A stretch of DNA of 64,000 bases, taken from contig JAFZUX010000007.1 in NCBI GenBank assembly GCA_017618115.1, positions 62,001-126,000 of the forward strand. Direction: 5' to 3'. Under the pieces are notes generated by a model. That model saw only the letters and a list, made by a program, of their open reading frames with translations. It did no database searches and was not told the origin of the DNA. Made by a program: the position numbers and the translations under genes. The DNA comes from Bacteroidales bacterium (GTDB lineage Bacteria > Bacteroidota > Bacteroidia > Bacteroidales > UBA932). Below are positions 52,582 through 59,982 of the stretch, piece by piece. Every line of letters begins with the position of its first letter. The first letter of the stretch is position 1.

Positions 52582-53829
52582 CTATTTGTCCGCCTCGGTA
52601 CCCTTAATCAAGTTCTGATAGAGGCAGTTTACAACGCGGTTATGAACGGCCATAAAACCACGTTCACGCTTTCCAGAGCAGCCGTTAGTCATAGAGACAA
52701 TACCGAATGTCCGCTCCTTGTTCCAAAGCATAATGGTATAGACTCCGTAGGCTCCGCCGGTGTGGCCAACCATGGTCTTGCCCGGGATAATATCCTTGTT
52801 GTTCCAGAGTGCGAAGCCGTAGTAAACAGGCTCGCCTCCCTCAAATCCCTCTTCAGTGCCGGTCTCGGTAAAGCGGCTCTGCATAAGGAGAGCGCTCTGG
52901 CTTCCCAGAACCTTTGCTCCGTTGGCAGCGGTTCCAAGTCCCATGTGCATCTGCATAACCTTAGCAAGTCCAACAGGATTAATCTTCATTCCGCCGGTAG
53001 GTGAGAAAATAGGGGTTGAGTAACCAAACTCGTACTCGGCTATCTCCTTTGTTCTAGGAGCGTAAGCCTCTTTCTGCTCCTCCCATTTACCTTCGTTGTC
53101 TTTCTGATAGAGAGATACAAACTTTGTAGAATCCAGACTTGCAACCCAGTAACCAGCATAATCAATACCTATAGGTTTAAGAACGTTGTTAACAACATAC
53201 TGGTCAAAACGGATTTTACTTACTCTCTCTATAATAGTTCCCAGGGTGTTATAACCCAGGTTGCAGTACTCGTACTGAGTGCCCGGACGGTAATCGTTAT
53301 ATGACTTTGCAAAGTCTGCATTCTTCTCAGGATTAATAACATCCAGTTTAAAGTATCCGCCTGCATCGTTCAAAGAGGAGGTGTGAGAAAGCAGCATGTA
53401 AGGAGTAATCTTTACATCCGGAAACTTAGGGTTTCTTACCTTAAATCCAACAAGATCACTTACATCCGCATCCAAATCCAAGGCACCCTTCTCAACCAGC
53501 TGCATAATGGATGTAGCGGTGAATGATTTTGAGATAGAGGCAATGCGGAAGAGGTCATCCTCCTGCAGAGGAGTCTGATTCTCAAGGTTTTTATAACCCC
53601 AACTGTTTTTGTATACAATCTCGTCTCCCTTTACAACGGCAACGCCCAATCCAATGACGTCCAAATCTGCCATAATTTTCTCTATACCCTTGTCTATGCC
53701 CTCTGTGTAGAGAACCTCTTCAACGGGCTGAGTATCTTTGTTTTCCTTAGCAGTGTTGCAGGAAACAAGAGCCGTCATTCCAATAGCCAAAGCTATGACG
53801 GCAACTGATGAATAAGTAGAAATTTTCAT
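52582..53829 (-). CDS. Serine hydrolase, beta-lactamase class C/PBP family, lipoprotein
   Basis: A 415-residue SxxK hydrolase. The signal peptide ends in a lipobox (MTALVSC, Cys24). The catalytic Ser-Lys pair is in RIASISKSFTA (about 90-100), the second motif is YCNLGYN (YxN) and the third is the HTGG near the C-terminus. These proteins may be D,D-peptidases, esterases or beta-lactamases; sequence alone does not decide, and its position ahead of two envelope-glycan genes favours an envelope substrate. Confidence 0.87.
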   Translation of the reverse strand: MKISTYSSVAVIALAIGMTALVSCNTAKENKDTQPVEEVLYTEGIDKGIEKIMADLDVIGLGVAVVKGDEIVYKNSWGYKNLENQTPLQEDDLFRIASISKSFTATSIMQLVEKGALDLDADVSDLVGFKVRNPKFPDVKITPYMLLSHTSSLNDAGGYFKLDVINPEKNADFAKSYNDYRPGTQYEYCNLGYNTLGTIIERVSKIRFDQYVVNNVLKPIGIDYAGYWVASLDSTKFVSLYQKDNEGKWEEQKEAYAPRTKEIAEYEFGYSTPIFSPTGGMKINPVGLAKVMQMHMGLGTAANGAKVLGSQSALLMQSRFTETGTEEGFEGGEPVYYGFALWNNKDIIPGKTMVGHTGGAYGVYTIMLWNKERTFGIVSMTNGCSGKRERGFMAVHNRVVNCLYQNLIKGTEADK

Positions 53830-53847
53830 ACAAATTGTGAATTTTTA

Positions 53848-53855
53848 CAAATATA
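53848..53855 (-). promoter_or_regulatory. -7 promoter box for the serine hydrolase unit
   Basis: TATATTTG on the minus strand (53855 to 53848), 18 bases before the ATG at 53829. The divergent mutS box begins 15 bases away. Confidence 0.5.
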
Positions 53856-53870
53856 GGAAAAGATAAATGC

Positions 53871-53878
53871 TAATTTTG
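53871..53878 (+). promoter_or_regulatory. -7 promoter box for mutS
   Basis: TAATTTTG ends four bases before the mutS ATG at 53883, a spacing that predicts a leaderless or nearly leaderless mRNA. Confidence 0.5.
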
Positions 53879-53882
53879 CATT

Positions 53883-56546
53883 ATGGGAGAGAGAAATCTT
53901 AATACACCGTTAATGAAGCAGTATGTGCAGTTCAAAGCACAGTACCCGGAGGCGCTTCTGCTTATGAGAGTGGGAGACTTTTATGAGGCCTACGGAGAGG
54001 ATGCTCTTACGGTGAGTAAGGTCCTTGGAATAGTTCTCACTAAACGTTCCAACGGAGTGCCCGACTCCGTAGAACTTTGCGGATTTCCTCACCACTCTCT
54101 GGAAAACTATCTTCCGCGATTGGTCCGTGCCGGTTATAAAGTTGCCGTGTGTGACCAGTTGGAAGATCCCAAGATGACCAAAACCATTGTAAAGCGCGGA
54201 GTTACGGAACTGGTAACCCCGGGCGTTGCCTACAATAACGATATTCTGGAGCAGGGCCGTAACAACTATTTGGCATCCTTTGTCTTTGAGGGCAAGGAGG
54301 CCGGCGCCGCCTTTTTGGATGTCTCCACCGGAAGTTTCAAAGTTGCACAGGGCGGTCTGGATTTTATGGATCTTCTGCTCACAGATATGGCTCCGGGTGA
54401 AATCCTCATTTCCAAGGGCTTTGAGCCGGGCTTCAAGAAACAGTTCGGAGAGAAATGGTACCTAACTCCAATGGACGAGTGGGCTTTTGTTGAGGAGGCC
54501 TGCTTTGATAAACTTGAGAAACAGTTTGGCGCTAAGGCTCTTAAGGGGTTCGGTATAGAGAAGATGCGCCTTGCAAAGATTGCCGCCGGTGCCATACTCT
54601 TCTACCTCCAACAAAACAGAATATCTGACATTGCCAGCTTTGACGCCGTTACCATAAAGGGTCAGAGCGGCACATTCCATATCAACTCCATCTCCCGCAT
54701 AGACCGAGGCAACTTTGTCTGGCTGGATCGCTTCACTATCAAGAACCTGGAGATATTCAACTCTTTTTCTCCCGATGGTGTATCTCTTATGGATGTTGTC
54801 AATCACACCTCTTCACCAATGGGCGAGCGTATGCTCCGTTCCTGGCTTGCAATGCCGCTGATAGATGCGGAGCAGATAGAGAAGAGATATGATGCGGTTG
54901 AGTTCTTTACAAAGGATGACGAGCTACGCTCTCAACTGATGGAACATATTGACAGCGTGGGAGATGTGGAGAGAATACTTGCTCGCTGTTCTACCGGAAA
55001 GATAATGCCGAGAGAGATGGTGCAGCTGAGGCGTTCGCTCTCAAATATGCAACCTATCGCAGAGTTAATAAGAGAGAAAGGCGGTGAGCAGCAGCTGGTT
55101 GCAAAGGTTCCGGCAATGAGTCAGTTCTTCAAAGACCTTGCAGAATATGGTGCTTTGGATAAACTTATAGGGAGTAAGTTGATGGATAATCCGGCAGCGC
55201 AATTCGGTAAGGGTGACATAATTGCAGCGGGTGTAGATGAACAGCTGGATTCATTGAGAAAGATTTCCAGAGAGGGAAAAGATTACCTTCTGGAGCTGCA
55301 GCAGAGGGAGAGTCAGAAGACCGGAATTCCTTCACTCAAAGTTAGTTACAACAACGTATTCGGTTACTACCTGGAGGTCAGAAATACCTACAAAGCCAAC
55401 GTTCCAAGTGATTGGATTCGTAAGCAGACGCTTGTTTCCGCTGAGAGATATATAACTCCGGAACTTAAAGAGTATGAGGAGAAAATCCTTGGTGCTGAGG
55501 AGAAGATTGTTCAACTGGAACAGAAGATTTTCTTGGACCTTGTTCTTGAGATTCAGAAGAGAATTCCGCTCATCCAAAAGTGCTGCATTGCAGTTTCCAA
55601 TTTGGACTGCCTTGTTGGCTTTGCAGAATTAGCAAAGAAGAACCGTTACTGCCGTCCAAAGATGGACAACTCTTTGGAGATTGATATCAAAGAGGGACGT
55701 CATCCGGTGCTTGAAACCAGGATGGCTCCGGGTGAGGAGTATGTTGCTAATGACCTGTTCTTATCCAATGAGGCTCAGCAGATTATAATACTTACCGGTC
55801 CTAATATGGCAGGTAAATCTGCACTGCTGCGTCAGACTGCGCTCATTGTTCTTCTGGCTCAGTGCGGCTCCTTTGTTCCTGCAAAGAGTGCACGTATTGG
55901 TGTGGTTGATAAAATCTTCACAAGAGTTGGTGCATCGGATAATATTTCACAGGGTGAATCCACCTTTATGGTTGAGATGTTGGAGAGTGCATCCATACTT
56001 CACAACCTCTCAGAGAGAAGTCTTGTTCTTTTGGATGAAATCGGAAGGGGAACCAGTACATTTGACGGTATGTCAATAGCTTGGGCCATTGTGGAGTATC
56101 TGCACAACAACAGAAAGGCTCCTGCAAAGACCATCTTTGCAACTCACTATCATGAACTTAACGAACTGGAGAGTATCTATCCAAGAGTTAAAAACTTCCA
56201 TATTGAGGTTAAGGAATCAGGCAAGAACATTGTCTTCCTTCGCAAGATGAAACGCGGCGGCGTTGCCCACAGTTTCGGTATCCACGTTGCCCGTCTGGCC
56301 GGTATGCCGGAAGAGGTATTAAACTCCGCAGAGAAGACACTCCTAAAACTGGAAAAGCAGGAGAAGCAGCGCCAGGCCTCCAACCCAAAGACGGAAGATC
56401 AGATGCAACTCTCTTTCTTCCAGTTAGATGACCCAACCCTCTCCGCCATCAAGGCCAAGCTTGAGGCCGCAGACCTCAACTCCATGACTCCACTCTCCGC
56501 CTTTGACCTCCTCCGCTCCATGAAATCCGAACTCGGTTTGGATTAG
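53883..56546 (+). CDS. mutS: DNA mismatch repair protein MutS
   Basis: Recognises mismatches and starts repair with MutL. The 887-residue protein has the mismatch-binding N-terminus (TPLMKQYVQFKAQYPEALLL, with the Phe-x-Glu in GDFYEAYGED), core and clamp domains, and the ABC-type ATPase: Walker A GPNMAGKS at about 639-646, signature region SQGESTFMVEM and Walker B LVLLDEIGRGTS. The ATG at 53883 is kept because the TPLMKQ start is conserved in the family; an ATG at 53913 is the alternative. Confidence 0.97.
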   Translation: MGERNLNTPLMKQYVQFKAQYPEALLLMRVGDFYEAYGEDALTVSKVLGIVLTKRSNGVPDSVELCGFPHHSLENYLPRLVRAGYKVAVCDQLEDPKMTKTIVKRGVTELVTPGVAYNNDILEQGRNNYLASFVFEGKEAGAAFLDVSTGSFKVAQGGLDFMDLLLTDMAPGEILISKGFEPGFKKQFGEKWYLTPMDEWAFVEEACFDKLEKQFGAKALKGFGIEKMRLAKIAAGAILFYLQQNRISDIASFDAVTIKGQSGTFHINSISRIDRGNFVWLDRFTIKNLEIFNSFSPDGVSLMDVVNHTSSPMGERMLRSWLAMPLIDAEQIEKRYDAVEFFTKDDELRSQLMEHIDSVGDVERILARCSTGKIMPREMVQLRRSLSNMQPIAELIREKGGEQQLVAKVPAMSQFFKDLAEYGALDKLIGSKLMDNPAAQFGKGDIIAAGVDEQLDSLRKISREGKDYLLELQQRESQKTGIPSLKVSYNNVFGYYLEVRNTYKANVPSDWIRKQTLVSAERYITPELKEYEEKILGAEEKIVQLEQKIFLDLVLEIQKRIPLIQKCCIAVSNLDCLVGFAELAKKNRYCRPKMDNSLEIDIKEGRHPVLETRMAPGEEYVANDLFLSNEAQQIIILTGPNMAGKSALLRQTALIVLLAQCGSFVPAKSARIGVVDKIFTRVGASDNISQGESTFMVEMLESASILHNLSERSLVLLDEIGRGTSTFDGMSIAWAIVEYLHNNRKAPAKTIFATHYHELNELESIYPRVKNFHIEVKESGKNIVFLRKMKRGGVAHSFGIHVARLAGMPEEVLNSAEKTLLKLEKQEKQRQASNPKTEDQMQLSFFQLDDPTLSAIKAKLEAADLNSMTPLSAFDLLRSMKSELGLD

Positions 56547-56779
56547 CCACTAATGCCTTCTATCTTCCCGTTGAAAAAACTTGTCAAGGGAGCTTCATAA
56601 AGTTCTTTCGTTTAAGTTTTCGTGTGTTGTAAAGATCTCTAAACATTTTAGACTTAATAATTAGACAAATATAATTACAACACCATAAAGTCCTATACTA
56701 TTCGGGTATTACCACTCTTTCAAATTTAAACTCTGCCTCAATTACCCCCGTTTCTACTCCACAATTTTCTATAAAAATC

Positions 56780-56793
56780 TGGAGTATACTCCA
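56780..56793. repeat. Perfect 14-bp palindrome
   Basis: TGGAGTATACTCCA is its own reverse complement. It could be a binding site for a dimeric DNA-binding protein. It lies about 170 bases upstream of the XRE gene. Confidence 0.5.
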
Positions 56794-56840
56794 TAAATTT
56801 ACAGGAAAATCAGGACCATACTTACAATTTCAAAAGGAGG

Positions 56841-56855
56841 GGTACAAATTGTACC
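56841..56855. repeat. Perfect 15-bp palindrome
   Basis: GGTACAAATTGTACC has 7-bp arms about one central base. It differs in sequence from the operators nearer the XRE gene but shares a central ACAA/TTGT pairing with their ends. Confidence 0.5.
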
Positions 56856-56914
56856 TACCCTTTGCTTTTCTGTAGAAATGGCGGTTATCCTCGGTAGGCC
56901 GAGGAGAGCCCAAT

Positions 56915-56946
56915 ACAATATAAATATTGTACAATACAAATATTGT
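56915..56946. promoter_or_regulatory. Two abutting 16-bp operator repeats
   Basis: ACAATATAAATATTGT (56915-56930) is followed without a gap by ACAATACAAATATTGT (56931-56946). Each is an inverted repeat of ACAATA and TATTGT with a 4-base centre, and they differ at one base. The first covers the -33 region and the second fills the spacer of the XRE promoter, so binding there would block transcription. Autorepression by the XRE protein is the simplest reading. Confidence 0.65.
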
Positions 56947-56956
56947 TATAACTTTG
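56926..56956 (+). promoter_or_regulatory. Promoter for the XRE gene
   Basis: ATTG at 56926-56929, a 19-base spacer and TAACTTTG at 56949-56956, a full match to TAnnTTTG. The ATG follows seven bases later, so the leader is very short. Confidence 0.6.
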
Positions 56957-56963
56957 TAAAAGA

Positions 56964-57266
56964 ATGAATAAAGCAACAAAATATTTAGAAAAACATCAAT
57001 CATCTACACCGTCACATTGGCGTGAAGATGCGCAGTGGCGCAGAGACAATGATTATTGGCTCAAGTATGCACAACAGATTACCATACAGGTAATGCGCGC
57101 TATGGATGAACAATCTGTAACTCAGACAGAACTGGCCAAGCGCATTGGCTGTACTCAACAGTATGTTTCCAACCTGTTGAAAGGCAGTTCCAATATGACA
57201 TTGGAAACCATAGCACGTTTAGAGAAAGCACTGAAACTAGATATCCTTAAAACAGCACTTCAATAA
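56964..57266 (+). CDS. XRE-family HTH regulator (HigA-like antitoxin type)
   Basis: A 100-residue protein. The N-terminal 45 residues form a charged helical segment (KYLEKHQSSTPSHWREDAQW), and the C-terminal half is a Cro/C1-type helix-turn-helix (TQTELAKRIGCTQQYVSNLLKG ... MTLETIARLEKALKLDILK). Size and layout resemble HigA-type antitoxins, but no toxin gene is adjacent: upstream is noncoding and the next gene is convergent after a terminator. It therefore looks like an orphan antitoxin or a small stand-alone repressor. The operators on its promoter suggest autoregulation. Confidence 0.85.
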   Translation: MNKATKYLEKHQSSTPSHWREDAQWRRDNDYWLKYAQQITIQVMRAMDEQSVTQTELAKRIGCTQQYVSNLLKGSSNMTLETIARLEKALKLDILKTALQ

Positions 57267-57298
57267 AAATCCGGGGCGTATAACAGTCCCGGATTTTT
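57265..57298 (+). terminator. Terminator of the XRE gene
   Basis: An 11-bp stem, AAAAATCCGGG (57265-57275) and CCCGGATTTTT (57288-57298), with a 12-base loop, overlapping the XRE stop. It is symmetric and could also serve the convergent lipoprotein gene. Confidence 0.85.
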
Positions 57299-57333
57299 AT
57301 TTACTGTATTGATTAATTATCAATAATCTACGA

Positions 57334-58248
57334 TTAATCTAATGGATGAGAAGCTGTTATATCTGTAAATTTGGAGATATCAACCTTTACGCCATGGTAA
57401 GAAGTGTATGAGGTTGGAATAGCGGTATTCTTAGTGAAACTATATAACTTCTTAGCAGTTTTGTCAGCCAAATAGATAGTATAATCATGAGCGTCATTAT
57501 CTATAGTGTAATAAAAGTTAAATGCAATACCGTCTGGATTACTTACGCCATTAGCCCAATTATTAGAAGATGTAATACCACCGCAATTGCCGACACTGGA
57601 AACAGTGAAAGACGATCCATCCCAAAATAAAGCCGCACCAAGCCAAACCTTATCCCCAAAAGTTAAAGCATAACGGTCTGGAGTTGCTTCCAATCCCGTA
57701 ACCACAACTTGAAGTTCGCTCATAAACTTCCAGCCGGTTATAGTGCCGGAAATCTTTTTTGTTCCTGAATCATAACTATATGCAGAAGTCATCTTAAAGC
57801 AGACTGTTGGCAAGCTTCTAGGTACGCAGTTATAAGCCCATTCGTGTAATTTAAAACTTGTTCCATCCGGTGCGTAAGCATACAAAACGTCCCACGCGCT
57901 GGTAAACCAAGAGTTTGTGCTCTCATAAATAGCATTGAATGTTCCGGTTGCACTAAGCAAACTTTCATCAACTTCTGAAGAAGCCCATCCATCTGAAGTT
58001 TTGGTGAGAACCAAATGAGGAGCCTCTTTCCAATAAGAATAGTGACCTGCCGGAACATCGTTAAACCAAATATTAATTTTATCACCAACATTCCAACCGG
58101 TCTTAATGGCCTTAGAATTTACATAAGGATCATTTACTTTGATATCAACTGTTACCTTAGTTGTCTTCTTAGGAGTTTGTTCTTTGCTGCAGGATGCAAA
58201 GAGTGAGAGAGCCGCAATGGCTGCTGTAAACAATATAATCTTTTTCAT
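57334..58248 (-). CDS. Fimbrillin-like lipoprotein
   Basis: A 304-residue exported lipoprotein: signal KKIILFTAAIAALSLFASC with Cys near residue 20. The mature chain starts with a beta-rich segment containing SKAIKTGWNVGDKINIWFND, which resembles the T-x-W-x-x-GD-x-I pattern of fimbrillin/Mfa-like proteins of Bacteroidales. It continues with short strands and no catalytic motif. A surface adhesin or pilus-related role is inferred. An ATG two codons upstream (58254) is an alternative start. It follows the 54-residue peptide gene by 12 bases. Confidence 0.6.
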   Translation of the reverse strand: MKKIILFTAAIAALSLFASCSKEQTPKKTTKVTVDIKVNDPYVNSKAIKTGWNVGDKINIWFNDVPAGHYSYWKEAPHLVLTKTSDGWASSEVDESLLSATGTFNAIYESTNSWFTSAWDVLYAYAPDGTSFKLHEWAYNCVPRSLPTVCFKMTSAYSYDSGTKKISGTITGWKFMSELQVVVTGLEATPDRYALTFGDKVWLGAALFWDGSSFTVSSVGNCGGITSSNNWANGVSNPDGIAFNFYYTIDNDAHDYTIYLADKTAKKLYSFTKNTAIPTSYTSYHGVKVDISKFTDITASHPLD

Positions 58249-58260
58249 AATCATCTAGTT

Positions 58261-58425
58261 TTAAAAGAAGAATGTCCATGAATCTTCAGTTGCGCCGCTG
58301 AATGGATTGTTCGGATCAACATCGCCACCACTGGCACATACAATACCTTCAGAGGAGATTTCCCAAACGGAAATATCCGGGGCGAGGTAAATTGCCTCTT
58401 TGTTTTTTGTTTCCAATTTCTTCAT
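58261..58425 (-). CDS. 54-residue peptide upstream of the fimbrillin-like gene
   Basis: A short ORF starting at the ATG at 58425 (MKKLETKNKEAIYLAPDISV) and ending GATEDSWTFFF. The lysine-rich start, the central APDISVWEISSEGIVCASGG and the acidic, aromatic end recall a group of small Bacteroidales proteins with a basic N-terminus, an AP...EI.SEG..C.S core and a Gly/Asp-rich tail. Such ORFs are often found ahead of exported proteins. No signal peptide and no known function. The single Cys and GG would also suit a modified-peptide precursor, but no maturation or transport gene is adjacent. Confidence 0.65.
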   Translation of the reverse strand: MKKLETKNKEAIYLAPDISVWEISSEGIVCASGGDVDPNNPFSGATEDSWTFFF

Positions 58426-58481
58426 AGTAATTTTTGATTTATTGTGTTTGATTTGATTTAACAAAAGGGCACAAAAAAGCA

Positions 58482-58501
58482 GATGATGTGGAAACATCAT
58501 C
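58482..58501. repeat. Perfect 8-bp hairpin in the leader
   Basis: GATGATGT (58482-58489) and ACATCATC (58494-58501) enclose a 4-base loop GGAA, 57 bases upstream of the peptide start. It lies in the predicted 5' leader and has no T run, so it looks like a leader structure rather than a terminator. Confidence 0.55.
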
Positions 58502-58541
58502 GATGGAATAATATAAAGCTCTGATTATGAGATGATTATCA

Positions 58542-58550
58542 CCCCCCCCC
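58542..58550. repeat. Nine-base C/G homopolymer in the leader
   Basis: A run of nine C on the plus strand (G on the transcribed strand sense) within the leader of the peptide/fimbrillin unit, between the predicted transcript start and the hairpin. Tracts of this length are prone to slippage during replication. Confidence 0.7.
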
Positions 58551-58623
58551 AGAGAGGCTGGAGAGCGTGTCAGAAAAAGATGTGTTGTTTATCCACAAAA
58601 ACATTTCTGACTCATTAACTGAG

Positions 58624-58654
58624 CGAAAGTACAAAAAATGCTCTTAATTTCAAA
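58624..58654 (-). promoter_or_regulatory. Promoter for the peptide/fimbrillin unit
   Basis: On the minus strand TTTG (58654-58651), a 19-base spacer and TACTTTCG (58631-58624, one mismatch to TAnnTTTG). It predicts a leader of nearly 200 bases, unusual among the short-leader genes of this window. Confidence 0.5.
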
Positions 58655-58657
58655 TCG

Positions 58658-59974
58658 TTATTTGGAGTTCATGGCGGTGACGGGGTTGAGATTGGCGGCG
58701 GTCCAGGCAGGGAGGACTCCGCTTAGGACGCCTATGGCTGAGGCAATCAAAACTCCGGCTATGACATTTTGGAAGGAGAGATGAACATCATATTCTGCAG
58801 GGATTGGGGCGGCGGTGATGATGATCCAGACAAGAAGGACTCCAACCAGAGCGCCCGCTACGGCTAAGATGAGGGCCTCTGTAAGGAACTGAGTCATAAT
58901 GAAGTACCTCTTTGCACCCAAAGCCTTTTGAATACCGATTATCTTGGTTCTTTCCTTAACGGAAACAAACATTATGTTGGCAATTCCAAAGCCGCCAATC
59001 AGAAGGGAAAAGGCGGCTATTATCCATCCAACTTTCTGAATAACACCCATTATCTGACCCAGCATGTTTTCCAACACGTTGATGGAGTTGATGGAGAAGT
59101 TGTTCTTCTGTCCTACCCTCAGCCTGCGGCTCTGTCTCATAAGGTGTTTAATCTCTGCGGTAAAATCTTCTACTGATACATCTTCTTTTGGAACGGCGTA
59201 AAGTTCTCCGTTCATATTTCTGAAATGGAAGATGTTTTTGCCTGTGTTATAAGGGAGTATGCAGTTGCCGTCCGTCTCCATCATATTTACCATACTCTCT
59301 CCCTGTTTGGCAATTACACCAATAACGGTTACGCTGTATCCGTTTACTTTTATCACTTTACCCACGGGGTTTTCATCTCCGAATATAGACTCCGCCAACC
59401 CCTTTCCCAGGATTGCCATAGGCTGAGCACTCTCAAGTTCCGTTGGGGTGAAAACTCTTCCGCTCTCCATATCCAGGTTGATAACTTTATCCAAACCGCC
59501 AATAACGTTCATTACCCAAACTCCGGAAGATGAACTGCGGTTGTATTTTACTGTGGCATTGTTCATTACGGAGTAGAGGAAATCTTCTCCCTTCTCAGAA
59601 TTGTGTTTCAGATATTTGTAATCGTCTAAAGAAACATTGGGTCTTTTTATATACTCCCACCACTTATACTCAGTTCCCACACTTCCGTCCAAAGCAATGT
59701 TTCCCTCATCATCTTCCACTCCCATAGGCCAGGAGGAAACCTGCAGCATATTGCTGGAACCCAGAGATTCAAAGCCCCTCTTCACATTGGAGCGCAGCGC
59801 ATCTACCGCCGTAAATATCGCGATGATTGTAAAGATACCAATGCTCACACCCAGTAATGATAAGAAGGTGCGCAACTTATTGCCCTTCAGCTCGTTAAAA
59901 GTAAAAGTCATACCTTCCTTCAACTGCACTGAAACTACCCTCAATCTCCCTATTAAGCTCTTCTTTCCGTCCAT
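58658..59974 (-). CDS. MacB/FtsX-type ABC transporter permease
   Basis: A 438-residue permease with one N-terminal helix (TFLSLLGVSIGIFTIIAIFTAV, about 32-53), a large periplasmic MacB core domain (about 60-300) and three C-terminal helices of the FtsX domain. GFGIANIMFVSVKERTKIIGIQKALGA is the conserved FtsX segment. Such proteins work as mechanotransmission devices with an ATPase and often a periplasmic adaptor; neither is encoded next to it. It starts eight bases after rsmA, so it may share that promoter. Confidence 0.9.
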   Translation of the reverse strand: MDGKKSLIGRLRVVSVQLKEGMTFTFNELKGNKLRTFLSLLGVSIGIFTIIAIFTAVDALRSNVKRGFESLGSSNMLQVSSWPMGVEDDEGNIALDGSVGTEYKWWEYIKRPNVSLDDYKYLKHNSEKGEDFLYSVMNNATVKYNRSSSSGVWVMNVIGGLDKVINLDMESGRVFTPTELESAQPMAILGKGLAESIFGDENPVGKVIKVNGYSVTVIGVIAKQGESMVNMMETDGNCILPYNTGKNIFHFRNMNGELYAVPKEDVSVEDFTAEIKHLMRQSRRLRVGQKNNFSINSINVLENMLGQIMGVIQKVGWIIAAFSLLIGGFGIANIMFVSVKERTKIIGIQKALGAKRYFIMTQFLTEALILAVAGALVGVLLVWIIITAAPIPAEYDVHLSFQNVIAGVLIASAIGVLSGVLPAWTAANLNPVTAMNSK

Positions 59975-59982
59975 CTTCTCTT

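Larger units (their letters stand above)
56547..56963. other. 417-base noncoding region with palindromes and operators
   Basis: No gene of usual size. It holds two perfect palindromes, TGGAGTATACTCCA (56780-56793) and GGTACAAATTGTACC (56841-56855), a GC stem-loop CCTCGG/CCGAGG (56889-56904), and the tandem operators and promoter of the XRE gene. A 44-codon open frame without a start codon lies on the minus strand (56698-56829); I do not count it as a gene. No clear mutS terminator is seen. Confidence 0.6.

Noticed and set aside
56698-56829. Open frame on the minus strand that reads like a protein C-terminus
   Set aside because: Only 44 codons, no start codon, a stop directly upstream and no recognised family. 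At most a gene remnant.
56964-57298. A complete HigBA toxin-antitoxin module
   Set aside because: Only the antitoxin-like XRE gene is present; neither flank has a RelE/HigB-type frame.
58261-58425. Bacteriocin or RiPP gene cluster around the 54-residue peptide
   Set aside because: No modification enzyme, peptidase-containing ABC transporter or radical SAM gene is adjacent; the nearby ABC permease lacks an ATPase partner and is in the rsmA unit.
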